This document shows, in pieces, positions 35,235-43,250 of a stretch of DNA of 43,270 bases. The position numbers were made by a program, and so were the translations under genes. The stretch's first letter is position 1. Each line of letters opens with the position of its first letter. The notes beneath the pieces are model-generated. The model saw only the letters and a program-made list of their open reading frames with translations, was not told where the DNA came from and ran no database searches. Source of the DNA: Nitrospirota bacterium (lineage in GTDB: Bacteria > Nitrospirota > RBG-16-64-22); assembly GCA_016195465.1 (NCBI GenBank), contig JACPZO010000165.1, positions 1 to 43,270 on the forward strand, in the 5' to 3' direction.

Positions 35235-35465
35235 ATGCACTTCGAGATCGTGGACGGGATTGCCGACGTCGAGACCATTGCTACGGGCTCTGGCATCAGG
35301 GAGTTGGCCCGACTTCGCAAGCGTTACGGCCGGGGCCGGTGGCGCAAGCGCAAGGGAACCGCCGATGTCCGGCTTCGTGGTGGGGAAGTCGTCCGGGCCG
35401 AGATCAACTGGTACGAGGCCACGGGTATCGGCAAGCGAGAGTTCAAGATCAAGCGCTTCCTGTGA
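35235..35465 (+). CDS. Small basic hypothetical protein (76 aa), first of a cassette pair
   Basis: A strongly basic, compact product: FEIVDGIADVETIATGSGI, then RELARLRKRYGRGRWRKRKG and a beta-rich end with NWYEATGIGKREFKIKRFL. I have the impression this type recurs as a widespread hypothetical protein, but I cannot name a domain. The next gene starts 11 bases after its stop, so the two form a unit, which raises a toxin-antitoxin or paired regulatory role as a guess. The start ATG at 35235 has no strong ribosome site. It is carried between attC site 2 and a truncated attC. Confidence 0.6.
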   Translation: MHFEIVDGIADVETIATGSGIRELARLRKRYGRGRWRKRKGTADVRLRGGEVVRAEINWYEATGIGKREFKIKRFL

Positions 35466-35476
35466 GGTAAGCGAAA

Positions 35477-35704
35477 ATGGCAAGAACGCAAAAACGATTA
35501 ATTGTCTGCATCGACAACAAGGGGTACGAAGTGTCGCTGGAGAGGCGCAAGATTTACGTGTGCCTGCCGGATGCACGCGCGGAGAAGCTCGGACAACTGC
35601 GTGTGGTCGATGAATCCGGCGAAGACTACCTGTACCCGGAAAAATTCTTTATCGCGGTCGCGTTGCCGCAACCTGCCCGCCGAGCCGTGTTGCACGCGGC
35701 ATAA
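35477..35704 (+). CDS. Small hypothetical protein (75 aa), second of the cassette pair
   Basis: An acidic-to-neutral partner. It is predicted to be mostly beta strand: RLIVCIDNKGYEVSLERRKI, YVCLPDARAEKLGQLRVVDE and SGEDYLYPEKFFIAVALPQP. This short protein type is common in genomes as a hypothetical and is unassigned to me. GAGGTAAG lies seven bases before the ATG at 35477. The stop codon lies within the start of a truncated attC, supporting cassette origin. With the basic 76-residue neighbour it makes a plausible two-component module. Confidence 0.62.
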   Translation: MARTQKRLIVCIDNKGYEVSLERRKIYVCLPDARAEKLGQLRVVDESGEDYLYPEKFFIAVALPQPARRAVLHAA

Positions 35705-35728
35705 CGCGTCGCTCGTGCCGACGCAGGA
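35700..35728 (+). repeat. Truncated attC-like left half (site 3)
   Basis: GCATAACGCGTCGCTCGTGC then CGACGCAGG aligns position by position with the R''-L'' half of attC site 1 (TAAC, eight bases on to CG, then GACG). The matching right half is absent; RAYT-like sequence follows. It marks the broken end of the array. Confidence 0.4.
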
Positions 35729-35734
35729 GACTGC

Positions 35735-35909
35735 ATATCTGCCATTTTCGACGATGACCAGAACAGGACCAGAATGTTGGAAAAGCTTGACCAAACCCTC
35801 AGCAAAGCGATGCCGGGACGAGCATGGCCTTTCGGCAACTGAGATAGCCCGGCCCGTCGGCGTCAACGCGGCTGGCGTCGCGAGGGCGCGAGGGCGGAAG
35901 GGCAGGTAG
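35735..35909 (+). pseudogene. Decayed RAYT (REP-associated tyrosine) transposase remnant
   Basis: AIFDDDQNRTRMLEKL (35740-35787) resembles the early RAYT/Y1-transposase block RAIFRDDxDRxRFLExL. A few dozen bases on, in another frame, DEHGLSATEIARPVGVNAAG ends at a stop at 35909 and resembles the RAYT C-terminal helix-turn-helix. The middle, including the HUH active site, is gone. It is clearly non-functional. Confidence 0.5.
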
Positions 35910-36453
35910 TCATCCATAGAAACAACGTAGCCCCTTGGGCCCTCAAGGGAGGCGGAATCGGGGACTCCGAAGGAGAGCGGGGGCAACCGCCAGACATGCA
36001 CACGCCACGCGCATTGACCGAAACGCGGGTTTCTGGTAGCTTTTCCTTAAAGCCGTCCAGACAGGCTGTCAGGCTCCATCCCCTCCAGGAGTCAGGAACG
36101 ATGCGGTTGCAACCTCTCTCTCGGAACGGCGCCCTGCCTTCGCGGGGTCCACGCCGGCTCTCGCGGAACCGCGATCGCGCCCTTTCCCTCGGCCATCACC
36201 TGCCCTCGCATGCCGGGCCATGCCCCAGGCGACCGGGACCACGCCCTGGCCCCGCGGTCGAAAGTTCTCCATGCTCGCCGGCCCGTCTCTCAGAATGCGT
36301 CGCAAGAAACAGCTCCCACAAAGTCCTGGCAACCGATCACATATTAGCAACGTTCCGTTCCAAAATCGAAACGGCCGGGCCCGTCCCTCGGTTCATATCC
36401 GTATGGAGAAAGCCGGCGGGCTTTACACACTCCCGATAACGGCGGAGTCATTC
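35910..36453. other. Gap without a supported gene
   Basis: 540 bases of GC-rich sequence between the RAYT remnant and the next gene. A 93-codon minus-strand frame (36069-36350) exists, rich in R, G and A with no domain; I do not call it. The last 100 bases become AT-richer and supply the ribosome site of the following gene. No tRNA, IS end or clear promoter was found. Confidence 0.5.
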
Positions 36454-37998
36454 ATGAGAGCGAGATTCATTATTCTCTTCGTGCTGGCAACCGGCAGCCA
36501 CATGCATTTTATTCCGCAGAATGCCAGTAGCGATGTTTCCCATCCGGGCAAGCAGGCCGAACTGGCCAACATTGCCCTGAAGCAACAAATCGGTCTAGGC
36601 GAAGTAAATAAATCGGAGATCACGGCGCTACTTTCCACCCAACAGTATGACGCTATTGAAAGTGCCTACGTCACCCTATACCGACACTTCAAGAGAGACG
36701 TTCGATATGAGAGATCCCTTCGGCAGGCATACATGCTCTTTGCTCCACGAGAGGGCATCTCAATTGAGGATTTGGACCTCTGGGTAGCAACAACAGCCTC
36801 AGATGTTGCGTATGCCGCCAGAGGCGCTTATAAGGCCCGCCTCGGGTTCGACGTTCGGGGCGGTAAGACTATAGATAAAACCCCCAGACAACGAATAGAA
36901 GACATGCATCGCTACCACACTGATGCCTTCAAAGACTTGCAGATGGCCATTGAGAAAAATCCAGGACTCATGCCAGCGTATGTGGACTTGATTTGGATAT
37001 CCACCGCATCCAGTATACCGATCACGCCACGCGAAGCCCTGGACATGGCGATACATCATGACAACCGGACCTATTATGCGAGACGCGCCTATGTGGATGT
37101 TTTGCATCCGAAGTGGGGTGGGTCATTTCGGCAGATGTCTGACTTCGCAAAAGGCTCGCTTAAGTATATCCATTTGAATCCGCGATTGTGGTCACTACAG
37201 GGCATGGCCTACGCGTACCGCGCAATGGATTATGATGAGGAAGCCGATTATACGAATGCAATAAGTATGTATAGCGCCGCATTGGCATTTGGCGACGATG
37301 TGACTTTGCTAAAGAACCGTGCGGCCGTTTATTATAAGTCTGGCAACATCGGAAAGGCGGAAGCGGACTATAGGAGGGTTCTCTACTACCACCCCACTGA
37401 TAGCACAGCCGTTGCATTTTCATTGCCAGGTGGACTCGACCGGCTAAAGTATGACCTAAGGGAGTCTACCTATGTAAGCCCCAGTATATGTGAAATGCAT
37501 ATCAAAAGGTATGCAATTGTGACGGTTGAGCATGGAGTCGACTGGCTAAAAAAAAGGCCCGACGGTGGTCGAGTCGTTATTTACAACAATATTGCAAAGA
37601 TTGAAAGGATGTTGGAGGGATTGGGCTTTGCGTATGTAGAAAGGTCCAAGGTGGTGGCAATAGCCGGTACCGAGGGCCGATCAGTCTCAGCGACGAATCC
37701 AAGGTACCTTCAAGAAGTGGGACGGAAAAGTGGCGCAGACGCCGTGATAGTCGCTACAATCCCGGCAATGGGCAGGGACCATTCAAAAGGAGTATATTTT
37801 GAGGATATCAAGATCAAAGCATTGTCAGTTGCGACTGGGGCCGTTGCATGGGAGTCGAAATTGGAAGGGACTGTTCCTGCCAAGCAGGAGGAGTATGAGC
37901 ATACCCTGCTATTGGATTCAATTGAGCGCAAGCTCTATAATCTCCTAGAGAGGATTTTACGAACGAGAATTGCGTGTAAGAGAGTTGAAGGACCTTGA
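36454..37998 (+). CDS. Secreted DUF4034/TPR-type protein with C-terminal CsgG-like domain
   Basis: A 514-residue exported protein. A signal peptide is likely at residues 1-26 (RARFIILFVLATG). Residues about 45-230 match the DUF4034 type (AARGAYKARLGFDVRGG and VLHPKWGGSFRQMSDFAKGS). TPR-like helices follow at 230-320 (YKSGNIGKAEADYRRVLYYH). The last 130 residues contain IERMLEGLGFAYVERSKV and SGADAVIVATIPAMG, resembling the ligand fold of CsgG/GNA1162-type lipoproteins. The ATG at 36454 has GGCGGAG upstream. Its G+C is clearly lower than that of the core genes, indicating transfer. The function is unknown. Confidence 0.65.
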   Translation: MRARFIILFVLATGSHMHFIPQNASSDVSHPGKQAELANIALKQQIGLGEVNKSEITALLSTQQYDAIESAYVTLYRHFKRDVRYERSLRQAYMLFAPREGISIEDLDLWVATTASDVAYAARGAYKARLGFDVRGGKTIDKTPRQRIEDMHRYHTDAFKDLQMAIEKNPGLMPAYVDLIWISTASSIPITPREALDMAIHHDNRTYYARRAYVDVLHPKWGGSFRQMSDFAKGSLKYIHLNPRLWSLQGMAYAYRAMDYDEEADYTNAISMYSAALAFGDDVTLLKNRAAVYYKSGNIGKAEADYRRVLYYHPTDSTAVAFSLPGGLDRLKYDLRESTYVSPSICEMHIKRYAIVTVEHGVDWLKKRPDGGRVVIYNNIAKIERMLEGLGFAYVERSKVVAIAGTEGRSVSATNPRYLQEVGRKSGADAVIVATIPAMGRDHSKGVYFEDIKIKALSVATGAVAWESKLEGTVPAKQEEYEHTLLLDSIERKLYNLLERILRTRIACKRVEGP

Positions 37999-38071
37999 CG
38001 GCCGGGTCCCCCGTGGGCTGGTTCGAAGAGCGCAAGGCAGATCGCGTCTCCGTAAGGTGCTGATTGCTGTT

Positions 38072-38821
38072 TCAATCCGAGGGGTGGAGAACGGGCCTTA
38101 CGACCCTTGCGGCGAGGTTTTCCGTATCCGCCGGTGAGAGCGAGTAAGCCAGGGTTCCGAGGACCTTTTCAACAGCTTTGGAGTTCTCTCCACGGGAGAC
38201 GAGCCGGGGAATGGGCAGGGAGGCGAGTCTCGTCATGAGGTCCTGCCGGCTTGCGGGATCCTTGACCATCTCTCGGAGGGGGGCCCGAAGGCGGCCGAGG
38301 AGATCGAGGTGCCGTTCGTATCCTTGACCGAACGTTTTTTCCAACTCTTCCCGAACGCGGCGGGAGAAGGCCGGGCTCGCGCCGCCGGTCGAGACGGCGA
38401 TCTGGAGATCGCCGCGCCTCACGACTGCGGGGATCGTGCAGGTGCAGAGCTCGGGGACGTCGACGACGTTGATGAAGGTCCGCGCGGCCTTTGCGGCCCG
38501 GCTGGCGGCCCGGTTGACCCGCGCGTCGTCCGTGGCGGCGATGACCAGGAAGGCCCCGCGCTCGTCGTGGCCGGGTTTGTACGACCGGGGGGCCCAGCGG
38601 ATCGTGCCCTTCGCGGCCCAGGCGCGGATCCGCGCCGTGCTCTCCGGGCTGACCAGGCGGACGTTCGCGCCGCAGGCGATCAGCGATTCGATCTTTCGTT
38701 CGGCCACCTTGCCGCCGCCGATGACGAGGACGGCTCGGCCCTCCAAGTCCAGGTTGACCGGGTAGAACGTCCTACTTTTCCGATTGATCGGCCTTGACGG
38801 ACGGGAAGACCCTCTGCGCAC
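38072..38821 (-). CDS. Precorrin-2 dehydrogenase / sirohydrochlorin ferrochelatase (CysG N-domain type)
   Basis: NAD-dependent enzyme of siroheme synthesis (Met8/SirC-like). The Rossmann start is [20 protein letters not shown] followed by [30 protein letters not shown] and the conserved [22 protein letters not shown] follow, then [18 protein letters not shown]. No uroporphyrinogen methyltransferase domain is fused. The conserved part begins near residue 20. The only in-frame upstream start is GTG 38821, 23 bases after bamD, without a clear ribosome site, so the start is uncertain. It lies in the same direction as bamD and is probably co-transcribed. Confidence 0.85.
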   Translation of the reverse strand: MRRGSSRPSRPINRKSRTFYPVNLDLEGRAVLVIGGGKVAERKIESLIACGANVRLVSPESTARIRAWAAKGTIRWAPRSYKPGHDERGAFLVIAATDDARVNRAASRAAKAARTFINVVDVPELCTCTIPAVVRRGDLQIAVSTGGASPAFSRRVREELEKTFGQGYERHLDLLGRLRAPLREMVKDPASRQDLMTRLASLPIPRLVSRGENSKAVEKVLGTLAYSLSPADTENLAARVVRPVLHPSD

Positions 38822-38844
38822 GACGGCTCGGCGGCCCGCTTTGG

Positions 38845-39597
38845 CTAGCGGAGGGCCGAATGGAGACCGAGGCGGCGGGCAGCCTGGGCGGCGTACGGAG
38901 AGGCGGGGAACTCGCGCGCCAGCCGGTCGCCGTAGCGAGCGGCGTCTTCGCGCTTTCCAAGTTCGACGGCCGAAAGGAGGGCGTGGTACAAGGCGGATGG
39001 CTCCACCTTCGCGTGGGCGTACTTGCCGAGAAGATGGTCGAAACGGGACAGGGCGGCCTGATAGGCGCCCTTCTTGTAGTAGAACTGCCCGATCAGGTAT
39101 TCGTGCTCGGCGAGGTGGTCCTTGCAGATTCCGATCTTCTCTCGAGTCTCGTCGGCGAACGGGCTTTGGGGATATCGGGAGAGGAGCGACTCGAACTCGG
39201 TCATCGCGTTCTCGGCGTGCTCGGGCGTGCGGTCCGGAGCGTCGATCTGCTTGAAGGAGCACATCGCGAGCTGGTACTGGGCGTAGCTGGCGATCCGGTT
39301 GTACGGATAAAGCTCGAGAAAGCGCTTGTACTCGCCCGCGGCATCGGCGAACCTTCCTTCGGCGTAGTACGAATCGGCGATCCGGATCTGCGTGGCGGCC
39401 CCGATGTGCGCTCCCGCGTCTCTTTCGCGGATCTTTTCGAAAGCCGTTCGGGCCTCCTCGTACCGGCCCTGCTTGAGCTTCTCGCCGCCCTGGGCGAGGA
39501 TCTGCTCGGGGGCCATGTTGAGATAGGCCAGATCGCCCGCCGTCGAACAGCCGGCGAAAAGAACGCTCATGGCTACAAGCCAGATCTTGGACGGCAT
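38845..39597 (-). CDS. bamD: Outer-membrane assembly lipoprotein BamD
   Basis: Essential lipoprotein of the BAM complex that folds outer-membrane beta-barrels; 250 residues. The lipobox VLFAGC places the acylated Cys at 17. Five TPR-like helix pairs follow ([32 protein letters not shown] and [18 protein letters not shown]). The [20 protein letters not shown] block is diagnostic of BamD/YfiO. It implies a diderm organism. It is divergent from aroC; between them is a CGGACCC/GGGTCCG hairpin. Confidence 0.9.
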   Translation of the reverse strand: MPSKIWLVAMSVLFAGCSTAGDLAYLNMAPEQILAQGGEKLKQGRYEEARTAFEKIRERDAGAHIGAATQIRIADSYYAEGRFADAAGEYKRFLELYPYNRIASYAQYQLAMCSFKQIDAPDRTPEHAENAMTEFESLLSRYPQSPFADETREKIGICKDHLAEHEYLIGQFYYKKGAYQAALSRFDHLLGKYAHAKVEPSALYHALLSAVELGKREDAARYGDRLAREFPASPYAAQAARRLGLHSALR

Positions 39598-39744
39598 CGC
39601 GCGCTCCTACGGGGTTATCGTCCCCCCGGACCCGGGGGGGTCCGAAAAGGCCGCCTGACTATATGCCCGCGGCCGGTTCCACGTCAAGTATCGGCGTTGT
39701 TTTGTGGTATGATCCTCGAAAACCTGATCGCGGGGAGACGGAAG

Positions 39745-40800
39745 ATGGGCGGAAGCACGTTAGGCGCGGCGCTTCGCGTCACGACGTTCGGAGAGAGCCA
39801 CGGACCGGCCATCGGGGCCGTCGTGGACGGCTGTCCGGCCGGCCTGCCGCTGGACGAGGCCGTCATCCAGCGGGACCTGGACCGCCGCCGGCCCGGCCGA
39901 TCCTCCCAGACGACCCAGCGCCAGGAGGCCGACCGGGTCGAGATCCTTTCCGGCGTGTTCGAGGGAAAGACGACCGGGACGCCGATCGCGCTCCTCATCC
40001 GGAACACGGACGTCCGGTCACGGGACTACGAATCGATCAAGGACCTCTTCCGCCCCGGCCACGCCGACTATACTTACCACCAGAAATATGGGATCCGCGA
40101 CTACCGGGGCGGCGGGCGGGCCTCGGCGCGGGAAACGGCCGCGCGCGTCGCGGCGGGAGCGGTCGCCCGGGAGCTGCTCAAGCGGGAGGGGATCGAGGTG
40201 TACGCCTATCTCCTCCAGATGGGGAACGTCCGCGCGAAAAGAGTGGAGCGGGCGGCGATCGATGCGAACCCGTTCTTCACCCCCGATCCCGATATCGTTC
40301 CCGAGATGGAGAAGCTCCTGGACGATATTCGGTCCTCGAAGGATTCCATCGGCGCCCTGGTCGAGGTCGTGGCCGAGGGCGTCCCGCCGGGCCTCGGCGA
40401 GCCGGTCTTCGACAAGCTCTCCGCGGACCTCTGCAAGGGGTTGGGCTCGATCCCCGCCGTCAAGGGCGTGGAGATCGGCGAAGGGTTCGGCGTCGTGGCC
40501 CGCCGGGGGAGCGAGCACCTGGACGCGATCACGCCGACGGGGTTTGCCACGAACCGCGCGGGAGGAATCCTGGGAGGGATCTCGAACGGCGCGCCGATCG
40601 TTGCCCGTCTGGCTCTGAAGCCGACATCGTCGATCGGGATCCCCCAGCAGACGATCGACGTGCGGGGCGAGCCGGCGACGATCGTGACGAAAGGGCGCCA
40701 CGATCCTTGCGTCGGGATCCGTGCCGTTCCGATCGCCGAAGCGATGGTCCTGCTGGTGCTCGCCGATCACTGGCTCAGAAACAGGGGAAGCCGGCTTTAG
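39745..40800 (+). CDS. aroC: Chorismate synthase
   Basis: Last enzyme of the shikimate pathway: EPSP to chorismate using reduced FMN. 351 residues, family-typical. Signatures are [20 protein letters not shown] near the N-terminus, [40 protein letters not shown], and the C-terminal [17 protein letters not shown]. The ATG at 39745 has GGGGAG seven bases ahead; a longer upstream open frame is antisense to bamD. A TATGAT box at about 39707 may be its -10. Confidence 0.96.
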   Translation: MGGSTLGAALRVTTFGESHGPAIGAVVDGCPAGLPLDEAVIQRDLDRRRPGRSSQTTQRQEADRVEILSGVFEGKTTGTPIALLIRNTDVRSRDYESIKDLFRPGHADYTYHQKYGIRDYRGGGRASARETAARVAAGAVARELLKREGIEVYAYLLQMGNVRAKRVERAAIDANPFFTPDPDIVPEMEKLLDDIRSSKDSIGALVEVVAEGVPPGLGEPVFDKLSADLCKGLGSIPAVKGVEIGEGFGVVARRGSEHLDAITPTGFATNRAGGILGGISNGAPIVARLALKPTSSIGIPQQTIDVRGEPATIVTKGRHDPCVGIRAVPIAEAMVLLVLADHWLRNRGSRL

Positions 40801-40825
40801 CTTTAGCCCGGACTAGGACGAACGA

Positions 40826-41203
40826 CTACCCTTTCAGGTGGTCCGAGATGAACGTGCGGAGGTAGGCCTTGTCCATGTCCTTCATGGTCAGGAACGCGAG
40901 GCCGTAGGAGAGGCCGCCCCGTATCTTCCGCGACCGCGCCTTCCAGATGATCTCGGCGTTTGTGTCGAACCGGTGGATTCGGCCCCGGTCGTGGAGATAG
41001 ATCCTGAGGGGGATGAGCGCGTCCTCGGGCAGAGGCCGCTCGAAAACGCCCCGGAGTCCCTTGACGCTGATGTCCTCGGCCAGCCCCTGCTGCCAATTCT
41101 CGCCGACCTGGTAGTCGATCTCGATGGCGTGCCTGAGGCGCGCGGACCGGGTGCGGTCCAGCGGAAAGAAATCGAGGTCTGCCGGCTTCCCTGCGTTCGT
41201 CAC
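40826..41203 (-). CDS. PilZ-domain protein (putative c-di-GMP receptor)
   Basis: A 125-residue single-domain protein. An arginine cluster (RTRSARLRHAIEIDY) is followed by EDISVKGLRGVF, the D/N-x-S-x-x-G motif of PilZ, and a six-strand barrel-like remainder (IPLRIYLHDRGRIHRFDTNA, GGLSYGLAFLTM). The RxxxR spacing is not exact, so c-di-GMP binding is probable but not certain. The gene has a good promoter 40 bases upstream. It ends 25 bases from aroC, tail to tail. Confidence 0.75.
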   Translation of the reverse strand: MTNAGKPADLDFFPLDRTRSARLRHAIEIDYQVGENWQQGLAEDISVKGLRGVFERPLPEDALIPLRIYLHDRGRIHRFDTNAEIIWKARSRKIRGGLSYGLAFLTMKDMDKAYLRTFISDHLKG

Positions 41204-41239
41204 GGCTCCATCCAGTGCGACAGATGATCGGATAACAAT

Positions 41240-41269
41240 TTCTTATCGCAAAGGACGGTCGTTTGTCAA
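41240..41269 (-). promoter_or_regulatory. Sigma70-type promoter of the PilZ gene
   Basis: Minus-strand TTGACA (41269-41264), an 18-base spacer and TAAGAA (41245-41240), in an AT-rich patch 37 bases ahead of the PilZ start. Confidence 0.6.
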
Positions 41270-41321
41270 GAAATGACTCGCACAAACGACCCGCTTCCCC
41301 GGTCTCCGGGCCGGCCGCAGC

Positions 41322-41525
41322 CTAGCGCGAGCCGACGAGGAGTGCGGGAGACGATTGGCCGGCGACGTAATCCTCGAACCGGCGCGTTGCCCGGTACGCC
41401 TCGAGGCGGTTTCCGCCGAACACGATATGAACGGCTTCTCGTTCCCACTCGTCGAGGTTTTGCCACCAAACCGTTGCCGCGTCGACTTCAATCTTGGTCG
41501 TCATCTCTCCACCCCGTTTGGGCAT
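41322..41525 (-). CDS. Small hypothetical protein (67 aa)
   Basis: The product, with TTKIEVDAATVWWQNLDEWE and FGGNRLEAYRATRRFEDYV, has a balanced soluble composition and codon use like its neighbours. No family is recognised. The ATG at 41525 is listed; Met8 at 41504, directly behind GGTGGAGAG, is the alternative. It lies alone between the PilZ gene and a divergent hypothetical gene. Confidence 0.5.
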   Translation of the reverse strand: MPKRGGEMTTKIEVDAATVWWQNLDEWEREAVHIVFGGNRLEAYRATRRFEDYVAGQSSPALLVGSR

Positions 41526-41674
41526 GTCCCTCGCGGTATCAATATAGAATCAACTTGCGAAATCCGTGCCGGCAGAGCCGACGGCGTCCACGAGCCTTCT
41601 TCCTAAGGGACTTTTCGGCTTCTCCGTTGGGAAACTTGAGTTGCCGTGCCTTCCTCCAATGCCCTGTGGTATAG

Positions 41675-42184
41675 TTGGTCGAAATGTCGAGCGATGACGC
41701 GGCTTATATCTTCAAGGGGCGGTCCTTGGTTGTCCTCGCCAAGTTCTCGAACGGCGCCGTGGCCCGGCTGTTCGAGGCGGATCGGGGCTGGGTGAAGATC
41801 GTTGTATCCCAGGGATTCCGCCACAAGAAACTCGCTCCCGGCACGAGGAGTTATGCAGATCTCCGGTTCGTGCTCCCTGTACGGGGGGCGGATTGTGCCG
41901 AGAGGATCGGCCGGGTTCTCGTGAGTCTGCGGGGAATAACGGAGTGCATGCTTGAAGGGCCGCTGGTCAACCGGCGGAAACTCATCGCACTTCTGGGGCC
42001 GGACGCCGCGCCCCAGGAGGAGACGTTTGCTTGGCGGGACGCGATTCTCGACCCTGTCGATCTCTCCCTTGTCATTACACGAACGCCGGGCGGCGGAATC
42101 TTGACGATCGAGGAAGCACTCGATCCTCTGTCCCATTTCAGGGCGAGAGGGATCAACCGATACCTGTCGGGGCTGGATCGGTAA
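41675..42184 (+). CDS. Hypothetical protein (169 aa)
   Basis: A soluble alpha/beta protein with no signal peptide or metal motif. Segments such as SLVVLAKFSNGAVARLFEAD, YADLRFVLPVRGADCAERIG and DPVDLSLVITRTPGGGILTI show alternating strands. I do not recognise a family. The frame starts at 41675 with GTATAG nearby; Met4 at 41684 may be the start. It is tail to tail with the small gene at 42199. Confidence 0.55.
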   Translation: MVEMSSDDAAYIFKGRSLVVLAKFSNGAVARLFEADRGWVKIVVSQGFRHKKLAPGTRSYADLRFVLPVRGADCAERIGRVLVSLRGITECMLEGPLVNRRKLIALLGPDAAPQEETFAWRDAILDPVDLSLVITRTPGGGILTIEEALDPLSHFRARGINRYLSGLDR

Positions 42185-42198
42185 GACCTGCCTGCCCG

Positions 42199-42420
42199 TC
42201 AACCCGCCAGGCGCTTGAGTTCCGCGCGGAGGACGGGAAGCCAGGCCGCGAGCGGCTGCTCGCTCTCAATCACGATCTCGAACTTCCCGTTTGGAAGCCG
42301 AGCGACCCTGCCGGGGTGCTCGGGCGTGAGCGGGATCGTCACGTGCTCGCGCGAGATCTCGAGCTCGTCCAGTATTTCAAAGACCGCCCGGATTTCTTCC
42401 ATCGTTACAATGTCAAGCAT
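42199..42420 (-). CDS. Small hypothetical protein (73 aa)
   Basis: An acidic, helix-strand-helix product (TMEEIRAVFEILDELEISRE, PNGKFEIVIESEQPLAAWLP). GAGAGAGGGAAAGGGCC precedes the ATG at 42420. Codon use matches the neighbouring genes. No family is recognised. The interval to the divergent zinc-ribbon gene (88 bases) probably holds both promoters. Confidence 0.55.
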   Translation of the reverse strand: MLDIVTMEEIRAVFEILDELEISREHVTIPLTPEHPGRVARLPNGKFEIVIESEQPLAAWLPVLRAELKRLAG

Positions 42421-42508
42421 GGCCCTTTCCCTCTCTCGGCCGGGACGGCCCGCCCGCGTGTCGCCCCCGGCTTGCGGACGGTCCGGCAGTCTGCTAACTT
42501 GGGCGGCG

Positions 42509-42757
42509 ATGGATGCTTTTCAGCGGTTCCAGGCGGTGTCGCTTTACTGCCCGAAATGCCGGCAGGCCCTCCCTGTCAGGGAGAAGCTGCTCCTCTTCCT
42601 CCCGGACGGCGTTCTCTACGACTATCTGTGCGAGGCCTGCGGGACGTCGGTTGGCACGAGGAAAGAGTCGGTCCCGGCGAGCGATCTTCTGGGGATCAGG
42701 CCCGGGGAAGGAGGGCCCGGACCTTCTGTCTCAGCTCAACGACGCCGAAAGGCTTGA
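42509..42757 (+). CDS. Small zinc-ribbon hypothetical protein (82 aa)
   Basis: Two CxxC knuckles (C14-P-K-C17 and C41-E-A-C44) frame a beta-rich segment, VREKLLLFLPDGVLYDYL, the layout of a zinc ribbon. The C-terminus is low-complexity. It may bind nucleic acid or act as a partner in a complex; nothing more specific is visible. Its 3' end overlaps the convergent response-regulator gene by 62 bases, so the last 20 residues may not be conserved. Confidence 0.55.
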   Translation: MDAFQRFQAVSLYCPKCRQALPVREKLLLFLPDGVLYDYLCEACGTSVGTRKESVPASDLLGIRPGEGGPGPSVSAQRRRKA

Positions 42758-43079
42758 CCAGGATGTCCGACGCGCCGGCCTCCTGCATCTGGCGGACGAT
42801 TTCCTGCGAGGGGTACCCCGTGATCGCGAGAATCCGGATGCGTTCGTCCGGGAAACGTTCCCGGACCTGCCGGCATACCTCCATCCCGTTGAGATGGGGA
42901 AGCATGACGTCCAGGATGACGAGCTCGGGTTCGAACTCAAGGATTTTCTGGAGGCCTTCGGGACCCGAGTTGGCCGTGTGCACGATGAATTCTTCGGAGA
43001 AGGCCGCGCGGATGGCGTCGACGATGATCGACTCGTCTTCGACGATGACGACGCGAGGTTTGGGACCGGCATTGGGCAT
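42696..43079 (-). CDS. Stand-alone response-regulator receiver protein
   Basis: A 127-residue CheY-like receiver domain without an output domain. The acidic pocket is E14-D15, the phosphoacceptor is D57 (LVILDVMLP), T87 lies in LAITGY and K109 in ILVKPFG; all key residues are present. Met at 43079 was chosen because the conserved domain starts nine residues later, and the upstream open frame runs into the promoter region of the next gene. No histidine kinase is in the window. It could act through protein interaction, as CheY or Spo0F do. Confidence 0.88.
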   Translation of the reverse strand: MPNAGPKPRVVIVEDESIIVDAIRAAFSEEFIVHTANSGPEGLQKILEFEPELVILDVMLPHLNGMEVCRQVRERFPDERIRILAITGYPSQEIVRQMQEAGASDILVKPFGVVELRQKVRALLPRA

Positions 43080-43184
43080 TGCGACCCCCAGGCGAGAAGC
43101 CCCTACTGTACAGCGTGCCTCGCGGCCAGTCAAGCTGGTCCAGGCCGGTGGGCGCACGACATAGAAGTGAGGATACGTAGGGAG

Positions 43185-43239
43185 TTGCAATGGGAGTGGG
43201 CTTGGGGTATAATTCTGACAGTTTATACAACTGTCAGAA
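43185..43239 (+). promoter_or_regulatory. Strong promoter with perfect palindromic operator
   Basis: TTGCAA (43185-43190), a 17-base spacer and TATAAT (43208-43213). A perfect inverted repeat TTCTGACAGTT-TATAC-AACTGTCAGAA (43213-43239) overlaps the end of the -10 and the likely start site. A repressor bound there would block transcription. Ribosome site AAAGGAG follows at 43238. Confidence 0.8.
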
Positions 43240-43250
43240 AGGAGATCCCA

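Noticed and set aside
36069-36350. 93-codon minus-strand frame in the gap before the DUF4034 gene
   Set aside because: Arg/Gly/Ala-rich, no motif, no ribosome site; may be a repeated non-coding sequence read by chance.
38794-39744. Upstream 317 codons of the frame that contains aroC
   Set aside because: Antisense to bamD; aroC has its own ATG with a ribosome site at 39745.
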